In this document: positions 6,077 through 11,505 of the stretch, piece by piece
How the letters are laid out: every line of letters begins with the position of its first letter
How positions within the stretch are numbered: position 1 is the first letter of the stretch
Source of the DNA: Vibrio sp.
Lineage (GTDB): Bacteria > Pseudomonadota > Gammaproteobacteria > Enterobacterales > Vibrionaceae
Assembly (NCBI GenBank): GCA_007124475.1
Contig: SLFB01000126.1
Span: 1 to 11,505, forward strand
Length of the DNA: 11,505 nt
Direction: 5' to 3'
Notes under the pieces: generated by a model
Databases searched by the model: none
Told to the model about the DNA's origin: nothing
What the model saw: the letters and a program-made list of their open reading frames with translations, nothing else
Position numbers and translations under genes: made by a program

Positions 6077-7963
6077 ATGATGCTGCGTAAGCGAAGCTTA
6101 ATTAGAGATTATCAAGCAGAAGCTCGGCTATTTCGTAGTCGAGCTATCTTGGCGTTTATGGCCATAGTGGTCGCAATCGGCGTCTTAGTAACCAATCTGT
6201 ATCATATACAAGTTAAACAGTATCAAGACTACAAAACACGCTCAAATGATAATCGTATTAAAATTGTCCCTATCGCACCTAACCGTGGGCTAATTTATGA
6301 TCGTAATGGCATGTTATTAGCCGAAAACCGCCCTGTTTTTAGCTTAGAGGTTATTCCTGAGCAAGTCCGGGATATGGATGACACCCTAACTCGTTTGCAA
6401 GCGCTTTTAGCCATCCCCGATGAACGCATCGAGGCTTTTGAACGCGCTCGACGTCAAACTCGACGCTTTAATGCGGTACCTTTACTTACCCAACTCAGTC
6501 ATCAAGACGTTGCAACATTCTCCGTGCATCAGCACCTTTTTCCAGGCGTGTCCGTTAATGCCAATTTAAAACGTTATTATCCTTATGGTGAAGTCCTCAC
6601 TCATGTTATCGGTTATGTTTCGCGCATTAACGACCGCGATGTCGAACGCTTAAGACAAGAAGGGAAAATGGCTAATTACCAAGCCACCCATGACATAGGT
6701 AAATTAGGAATTGAACGCTATTACGAAGATATTTTACATGGTAAAGCGGGTTATCAAGAGGTAGAAGTGAACAGCCGAGGGCGGGTTATTCGTACCCTAA
6801 AATACGTCCCTCCCACACCAGGGCAAGACATTGTTCTCAATTTAGACATTAACTTACAGCTATATATTCATCAGTTAATGGATGGCCGCCGAGGCTCAGC
6901 GATTGTATTAGATCCTAAAGATAATGGCATACTCGCCATGGTTTCAAGTCCAACCTATGATCCAAATGCTTTCGTGCATGGCATTTCAAACCGTGACTAC
7001 AATCAATTACTCAATGATATCAACCGCCCTCTAGTTAATCGTTCCACTATGGGAATCTATCCTCCAGGTTCTACGATTAAGCAGTTCATTGCAGTGGCAG
7101 CTTTGCATGATAAAATTATCACACCAAGTACCACACGTAATGACCATGGCTCGTGGCGTATCCCCAATTCGGACACTCGCCCTTTTCGTGACTGGTTACG
7201 CTGGGGACATGGTCGAGTTGACATCGTTAAATCCATTGAAGAATCCGTGGATACCTTTTTTTATCAAATTGCTTACGATATGGGTATTGACAACCTTTCA
7301 CAGTGGATGATGCGCTTTGGTTTTGGCGAAAGAACGGGCATTGATATTTTCGAGGAAACCCGAGCCAATATGCCCACCCGTGAATGGAAAATGGCTCGTC
7401 ATAGAACACCTTGGTTCAAAGGCGATACCATTCCAGTTGGCATCGGGCAAGGCTATTGGACTGCAACACCAATGCAACTTGCCAAAGCAACTTCAGTCGT
7501 TGTTAACCGAGGCAAAGTGATTGCTCCTCATTTGCTGCGCTCAACCATAGAAAATGGTCAGCCCTTTTCTACTCAAAAACAAACTGAATATGAAGTTTTC
7601 CCATCGATTGATGAAATAGAAGATGAATATTGGGATATCGCTATTCGAGGCATGTATTTAGTTAACCATGGCGCACGAGGTACCGCGCGCCGCGCTTTCC
7701 AAGGACTAAAATACCGCAGTGCTGGTAAATCTGGGACCTCGCAAGTTTTTGGTCTGGCCGAAGGACAGGAGTATGACGCTGATGAACTGGCAGAGCATCT
7801 CCGTAACCACGCTTTATTTGTCGGCTTTGCGCCTCTTAATGATCCTGAAATTGTTGTCAGTCTAGTGTTAGAAAATGCCGGTGGTGGGTCAAGCACCGCG
7901 GCCCCTGTGGTAAGGCGAATATTTGATCATGTTATTTTGAATCAGTCAGAGGATACGCGTTAA
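6077..7963 (+). CDS. mrdA: Penicillin-binding protein 2 (elongasome transpeptidase)
   Basis: PBP2 cross-links peptidoglycan in the rod (elongation) complex with RodA and MreB, anchored in the inner membrane with its catalytic domain in the periplasm. The 628 residues compare with 633 in E. coli. A short basic N-terminus is followed by one membrane helix at about 24-41, and the pedestal region includes APNRGLIYDRNG (67-78). In the transpeptidase domain the nucleophile motif STIK is at 332-335 (Ser332), the second motif SVD at 390-392, and KSGT at 551-554. GDTIPVGIGQGYWTATPMQ (449-467) is typical of PBP2. The gene starts 3 nt after rlmH with two consecutive ATGs and only a weak ribosome binding site, suggesting coupling. 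Its stop overlaps the mrdB start by one base. Confidence 0.97.
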   Translation: MMLRKRSLIRDYQAEARLFRSRAILAFMAIVVAIGVLVTNLYHIQVKQYQDYKTRSNDNRIKIVPIAPNRGLIYDRNGMLLAENRPVFSLEVIPEQVRDMDDTLTRLQALLAIPDERIEAFERARRQTRRFNAVPLLTQLSHQDVATFSVHQHLFPGVSVNANLKRYYPYGEVLTHVIGYVSRINDRDVERLRQEGKMANYQATHDIGKLGIERYYEDILHGKAGYQEVEVNSRGRVIRTLKYVPPTPGQDIVLNLDINLQLYIHQLMDGRRGSAIVLDPKDNGILAMVSSPTYDPNAFVHGISNRDYNQLLNDINRPLVNRSTMGIYPPGSTIKQFIAVAALHDKIITPSTTRNDHGSWRIPNSDTRPFRDWLRWGHGRVDIVKSIEESVDTFFYQIAYDMGIDNLSQWMMRFGFGERTGIDIFEETRANMPTREWKMARHRTPWFKGDTIPVGIGQGYWTATPMQLAKATSVVVNRGKVIAPHLLRSTIENGQPFSTQKQTEYEVFPSIDEIEDEYWDIAIRGMYLVNHGARGTARRAFQGLKYRSAGKSGTSQVFGLAEGQEYDADELAEHLRNHALFVGFAPLNDPEIVVSLVLENAGGGSSTAAPVVRRIFDHVILNQSEDTR

Positions 7964-9084
7964 TGAAGATGGATCCTGCATCCGGACAAAACCGTGCGCT
8001 ATTTGAACGCTTCCATATTGATTTACCATTATTACTCGCCCTCTTGTTAGTTATGGGCTTTGGTTTAGTGGTGATGTATAGCGCCAGTGGACAAAGTATT
8101 GCCATGATGGAGCGCCAAGCGGTACGTATGGTTATGGCCTTAGCCATCATGGTTGGCTTGGCCCAGCTCTCTCCTCGACGTTATGAGCAGTTCGCCCCAC
8201 TATTGTTTTTCTGTGGCGTTATACTGCTACTTGGTGTGTTATTTTTTGGTGAATCATCAAAAGGCGCGCAACGCTGGCTGAATTTAGGATTTATCCGCTT
8301 TCAACCATCCGAATTACTTAAATTGGCCGTGCCATTAATGGTGGCACGATACATTGGTCAACGACCGCTCCCTGCTGACTTACCAACCTTAGTGGCAGCA
8401 TTGGTTATGGTATTTGTTCCAACGATTTTGATCGCCAAACAACCTGATTTAGGCACATCCATATTAATTGCCGCTTCCGGTATTTTTGTGATTTTTTTAG
8501 CCGGTATTAGTTGGAAAATCATTGCCGCAGCGGTCATTAGCGTCAGTGCTTTCATTCCAGTGATGTGGTTTTTCGTGATGAGAGAGTATCAAAAAGTTCG
8601 CGTGCGCACCTTATTTGATCCAGAGTCCGACCCACTTGGTGCAGGCTACCATATTATCCAAAGTAAAATCGCCATTGGCTCAGGCGGTTTATCAGGTAAA
8701 GGCTGGCTGCAAGGCACTCAATCAAACTTGGAATTTCTACCTGAGCGACACACGGATTTTATTTTTGCCGTTATTGCCGAAGAATGGGGACTGATTGGTG
8801 TATTAGCCTTATTGAGTGTCTATTTGTTTATTATCGGTCGTGGACTTTACTTAGCTAGCCATGCCCAGACAGCCTTTGGTCGCATGATGGCAGGAAGCAT
8901 TGTGTTGAGTTTCTTTGTCTATGTTTTTGTTAATATCGGCATGGTTAGTGGTCTCTTACCCGTTGTGGGAGTCCCCTTGCCACTGATCAGTTATGGCGGC
9001 ACTTCCATGGTGACTCTTATGGCAGGATTTGGCATATTGATGTCTATTCATACTCACCGTAAAGCATTTTCTAAGGCGAATTAA
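7963..9084 (+). CDS. mrdB: Rod-shape peptidoglycan polymerase RodA (SEDS family)
   Basis: RodA is the SEDS-family glycosyltransferase that polymerises lipid II into glycan strands during elongation, acting with PBP2. The 373 residues (E. coli 370) contain about ten hydrophobic segments. Family landmarks are GAQRWLNLG and FQPSELLKLA (101-122), KQPDLGTS (159-166) and LEFLPERHTDFIFAVIAEEWG (256-276). Asp265 corresponds to the essential Asp262 of E. coli RodA. PLPLISYGG near the C-terminus is also diagnostic. The ATG overlaps the mrdA stop (TAATG), with AGAGGA about 10 nt upstream, so synthesis of the pair is probably coupled. No defects are seen. Confidence 0.97.
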   Translation: MKMDPASGQNRALFERFHIDLPLLLALLLVMGFGLVVMYSASGQSIAMMERQAVRMVMALAIMVGLAQLSPRRYEQFAPLLFFCGVILLLGVLFFGESSKGAQRWLNLGFIRFQPSELLKLAVPLMVARYIGQRPLPADLPTLVAALVMVFVPTILIAKQPDLGTSILIAASGIFVIFLAGISWKIIAAAVISVSAFIPVMWFFVMREYQKVRVRTLFDPESDPLGAGYHIIQSKIAIGSGGLSGKGWLQGTQSNLEFLPERHTDFIFAVIAEEWGLIGVLALLSVYLFIIGRGLYLASHAQTAFGRMMAGSIVLSFFVYVFVNIGMVSGLLPVVGVPLPLISYGGTSMVTLMAGFGILMSIHTHRKAFSKAN

Positions 9085-9089
9085 TCCAC

Positions 9090-9887
9090 ATGAATTCGAT
9101 TTACCGTATATGTATCAGCGTACTCACACTTGGCTTGTTACTAACTGGGTGTGGTGGTAAGCCTGACGGACGCTATTCACTCTTTGACGATGTAGCGCCA
9201 ATCATGCCTATTTCGGTCGAGCACATTGAAGATGCTTACCCTAGATATGAACCCTACAGCCTAGGGGGGAATCGTGATTACACTCTGCGCGGTCAACATT
9301 ATCAAATCATTCGCGATCCAAGAAACTTTGTCGAGCAAGGTCAAGCATCCTGGTACGGTAAGAAATTTCACGGCCATCTGACCTCCAACGGTGAAACTTA
9401 TGATATGTACTCCATGACTGCAGCACATAAAACCTTGCCATTACCCAGCTACGTCAAAGTGACCAATTTAGACAATGGCCGCCAAGCCATAGTGAGAGTC
9501 AACGATCGTGGTCCTTTTCATGAAGGTCGAATTATTGATTTGAGCTACGCCGCGGCTTATAAGCTAGATGTTATTCGTACTGGCACGGCTAATATCGAGC
9601 TCGAGGTTATTACCGTTGAACGCCCGACAAACCGCCCTTTGCAAGCTCCCCTTGCACAATATGTTATCCAAGTCGTCACCTCAACTCACCAGTATAGAGT
9701 CGAGCAATTAGCCACTCAACTCAGCGAACAATTAACCGCGCCAAGCTTTGTGCAAACCAGCGCTCAACAACATAGGTTATTTATCGGGCCATTTACTGAC
9801 TATAATTTGACGCAAAGCATGCTGGAACAAGTAAAATCCCTCGGTTATGAAACCGCTTTTGTCAGAAAACATCACGCAAAGCCGTAA
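9090..9887 (+). CDS. rlpA: Septal-ring lipoprotein RlpA (DPBB and SPOR domains)
   Basis: RlpA is an outer-membrane lipoprotein that gathers at division sites through its SPOR domain, which binds peptidoglycan lacking stem peptides. In Pseudomonas it is a lytic transglycosylase. The lipobox LTGC places the lipidated residue at Cys21. The double-psi beta-barrel domain covers about 83-176 with ASWYGKKFHGHLTSNGETYD and VNDRGPFHEGRIIDLS. Glu102, His113 and Asp139 keep the exact spacing of the P. aeruginosa catalytic Glu120, His131 and Asp157, so activity is plausible. The SPOR domain covers about 188-259. At 265 residues it is much shorter than E. coli RlpA (362), because the linker between the two domains is very short. 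It starts 5 nt after mrdB, with AAGG about 12 nt upstream. Confidence 0.95.
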   Translation: MNSIYRICISVLTLGLLLTGCGGKPDGRYSLFDDVAPIMPISVEHIEDAYPRYEPYSLGGNRDYTLRGQHYQIIRDPRNFVEQGQASWYGKKFHGHLTSNGETYDMYSMTAAHKTLPLPSYVKVTNLDNGRQAIVRVNDRGPFHEGRIIDLSYAAAYKLDVIRTGTANIELEVITVERPTNRPLQAPLAQYVIQVVTSTHQYRVEQLATQLSEQLTAPSFVQTSAQQHRLFIGPFTDYNLTQSMLEQVKSLGYETAFVRKHHAKP

Positions 9888-9920
9888 CGTTTTTGTGAAA
9901 TCAAGCTTATCTTGGCTTGG

Positions 9921-10042
9921 TATATGGCCACACGATTTGGAGTACTAAGCGGTGAGTGAATCCCCCTAATCATAGACAGACTCTATGATTAGGAGGAACG
10001 AACGTAGCCAACACCCCTGCAGCTTCAAGAAGGAAGGGGATA
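9921..10042 (+). repeat. ERIC-like (IRU) element, copy C, with strong hairpin
   Basis: This 122-bp element starts TATATGG and ends GGGGATA. It carries the ERIC blocks GTGAGTGAATCCCC (9953-9966), AACGAACGTAGCCAACACC (9997-10015) and TGCAGCTTCAAG (about 10018-10029). The central hairpin pairs CCTAATCATAG (9965-9975) with CTATGATTAGG (9983-9993) around a 7-nt loop, then one mismatch and three more pairs out to 9961/9997. It has the same orientation as copies A and B and as the surrounding genes, and fills most of the rlpA-dacA gap. Of the three copies it keeps the conserved right-hand core best. The remaining 90 bp up to dacA show no clear promoter. Confidence 0.78.
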
Positions 10043-10132
10043 GACACCATTAAAAAGGGTCGCCAAGATTCAAGCTTTGATCAACAACACCCATTACTGT
10101 CACGCGTTTCACTCACTAACTCGTAGTATACA

Positions 10133-11311
10133 ATGATGAAAAAACACGCTTATTCTTCTATTTTTGCGACCTCTTTGGCGCTTTCTGGTTTTTATTCTGC
10201 AGCAACTGTCGCGACCCCAATCGTTATCCCGGAAGCCCCGCAAATAGCGGCTAAAGGTTATGTAATAATGGACTACCACTCAGGTAAGATCCTCGCCGAA
10301 AAAGAAATGAATACTAAGCTATCTCCTGCAAGCCTAACCAAAATGATGACCAGCTATGTCATTGGGCAAGAAATAAGCCGTGGTAATATCTCCCTCGATG
10401 ATCAAGTTGTGGTCAGTCAAAAGGCATGGGCAAAAAACTACCCAGACTCATCAAAAATGTTCATTGAAGTAGGAACTTCCGTTTCCGTCCGTGACCTCAA
10501 TAAAGGCATTGTTATTCAATCTGGCAACGACGCAAGTGTCGCTATGGCTGAACATATTGCTGGCTCAGAGGATGCCTTTGTTGATCTCATGAATGCCTGG
10601 GCCAGTTCTCTCAATATGAGCAATACTCACTTTGCTAATGTGCATGGCTTAGAACACCCGAATCTCTATTCAACACCCTATGATATGGCTTTACTCAGTC
10701 AAGCATTAATCCGGGATGTACCGGATGAATACGCATTATATGCCGAGAAACAGTTTACCTATAACGGGATAACTCAATATAACCGCAATAGCTTATTGTG
10801 GGACAACAGTATGAATGTTGATGGCATAAAAACGGGTCACACCTCCAATGCGGGCTACAGCTTAGTCAGCTCCGCCACTGAAGGTGACATGCGGTTAATT
10901 GCCGTGGTTATGGGCACCAAAGATACCAATGCTCGTAAAGTTGAAAGTAAAAAACTACTCAGCTATGGCTTTCGCTTTTTTGAAACTGTTGCGCCACACA
11001 AAGCAGGAGAAACATTGGTCAATGAAGCCATCTGGATGGGAGATAAACCAACGGTAGCTCTTGGAATAAAACAAGACACCTATGTCACCCTTCCGCGCGG
11101 CCAAACCAAAGATCTCACTGCCAGCTTTGTGATTGAAAAAGAACTTAAAGCGCCGATTAACAAAGGGGATATCGTGGGTACCCTGTATTATCAAGTTCAA
11201 GGTAATGAAGTGGCGCAATACCCATTAATGGCACTAGAAACTGTGCAACAAGGGAGTCTATTCAGCCGTCTATGGGATTATCTCGTACTGCTGTTCAAAA
11301 GCTGGTTTTAA
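10133..11311 (+). CDS. dacA: D-alanyl-D-alanine carboxypeptidase, PBP5 type
   Basis: DacA removes the terminal D-Ala from pentapeptide stems in the periplasm, limiting cross-linking and preserving cell shape. The 392 residues include a Sec signal peptide (MMKKHAYSS, a hydrophobic core at about 9-25, probable cleavage near 26-28 after Ala-Thr-Val-Ala). The S11 peptidase motifs are SLTK at 67-70 (Ser67), SGN at 130-132 and KTG at 233-235. The beta-rich C-terminal domain is followed by a final amphipathic segment, SLFSRLWDYLVLLFKSWF, typical of the PBP5 membrane anchor. Two consecutive ATGs open the gene. No real Shine-Dalgarno sequence is visible upstream (GTAG only), which is odd for an abundant protein. 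The flanks rlpA and ybeD match E. coli order. PBP6-type paralogues look similar, but context favours dacA. Confidence 0.95.
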   Translation: MMKKHAYSSIFATSLALSGFYSAATVATPIVIPEAPQIAAKGYVIMDYHSGKILAEKEMNTKLSPASLTKMMTSYVIGQEISRGNISLDDQVVVSQKAWAKNYPDSSKMFIEVGTSVSVRDLNKGIVIQSGNDASVAMAEHIAGSEDAFVDLMNAWASSLNMSNTHFANVHGLEHPNLYSTPYDMALLSQALIRDVPDEYALYAEKQFTYNGITQYNRNSLLWDNSMNVDGIKTGHTSNAGYSLVSSATEGDMRLIAVVMGTKDTNARKVESKKLLSYGFRFFETVAPHKAGETLVNEAIWMGDKPTVALGIKQDTYVTLPRGQTKDLTASFVIEKELKAPINKGDIVGTLYYQVQGNEVAQYPLMALETVQQGSLFSRLWDYLVLLFKSWF

Positions 11312-11334
11312 CCCAACCCAACCAAACAACTTGG

Positions 11335-11356
11335 CGTTGCAGGTAGGCTGCAAACG
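11335..11356 (+). other. Small bulged hairpin after dacA
   Basis: CGTTGCAG (11335-11342) can pair with CTGCAAACG (11348-11356) around a GTAGG loop with one bulged A. No T-run follows, so it is not a convincing intrinsic terminator. It lies in the 131-bp gap between dacA and ybeD and may only be an RNA processing or stability structure. Confidence 0.35.
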
Positions 11357-11442
11357 GAAAGCAAATTGACTAACTTGAGATATCTTTTAATTGACGTTAC
11401 TATCCGCAACTGCTTAAGCAAATCTTGGAGCTTTAACTGACT

Positions 11443-11505
11443 ATGATGACCATTAACTCTGATGCAAAATTAAAAGATCTTTTGGAGTTTCCATGCTCTT
11501 TTACT
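11443..11505 (+). CDS. ybeD: YbeD (DUF493) family protein, N-terminal part
   Basis: The first 21 codons run off the window edge: MMTINSDAKL followed by KDLLEFPCSFT. The LLEFPCSFT block matches the LLEFPTPFT block near the start of E. coli YbeD, a small (about 87-residue) cytoplasmic protein with a ferredoxin-like regulatory-type fold and no settled function. Its position between dacA and, by expectation, lipB supports the call. Two adjacent ATGs (11443 and 11446) are possible starts. GGAG at 11427-11430 is 12 nt from the first, a long spacing, so the exact start is uncertain. A weak TTGACT box at 11366-11371 has no good -10 partner. Confidence 0.85.
   Translation, partial: MMTINSDAKLKDLLEFPCSFT

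Noticed and set aside
7573..7896. Minus-strand 107-codon open frame inside mrdA
   Set aside because: It is antisense to the conserved KSGT region of PBP2 and has no recognisable protein features. It is a shadow frame.
64..10042. The three dispersed repeats as part of a CRISPR array or integron attC array
   Set aside because: They lie kilobases apart, share only blocks of sequence, have no regular spacers or cas or integrase genes nearby, and match the ERIC layout instead.

Overview
The window reads as a chromosomal housekeeping segment of a gammaproteobacterium, most likely a member of the Vibrionaceae (Vibrio/Photobacterium-like). The proteins align closely from memory with the Escherichia coli leuS-lptE-holA-rsfS-rlmH-mrdA-mrdB-rlpA-dacA-ybeD cluster. 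The lnt end placed next to a YbeL-type zinc-ribbon gene, the moderately AT-rich composition and the ERIC-type intergenic repeats fit Vibrionaceae better than enterics. Genus assignment is inference; no database was searched.

Layout: positions 1-66 hold the probable 3' end of lnt (+), facing a YbeL/DUF1451 gene on the minus strand (192-662). The convergent gap between them carries a diverged ERIC-like element. A divergent intergenic region (663-783) separates that gene from leuS (784-3360). A full-length ERIC-like element (3380-3502) and then a perfect 15-bp inverted repeat (3512-3551) lie between leuS and lptE (3573-4163). holA follows lptE by 8 nt. After an 85-bp gap with an extended -10 promoter comes a compact run: rsfS (TTG start), rlmH (GTG start), mrdA, mrdB and rlpA, with gaps of 5 nt or less or a 1-nt overlap. 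A third ERIC-like element (about 9921-10042) sits in the 245-bp gap before dacA (10133-11311). The window ends in the first 21 codons of ybeD.

Functionally, the window mixes translation (LeuRS, the ribosome silencing factor RsfS, the 23S rRNA methyltransferase RlmH), replication (Pol III delta), and above all envelope construction. The envelope genes cover LPS export (LptE), the elongasome synthase pair PBP2-RodA, the septal glycan hydrolase RlpA, and the DD-carboxypeptidase PBP5 (DacA). The coding content is conventional and every protein keeps its recognisable key residues. I see no new defence system, mobile gene cluster or novel pathway. What merits a second look is intergenic: three same-orientation ERIC-like repeats, a perfect palindrome ahead of lptE, the absence of nadD between holA and rsfS, and the non-ATG starts of rsfS and rlmH.
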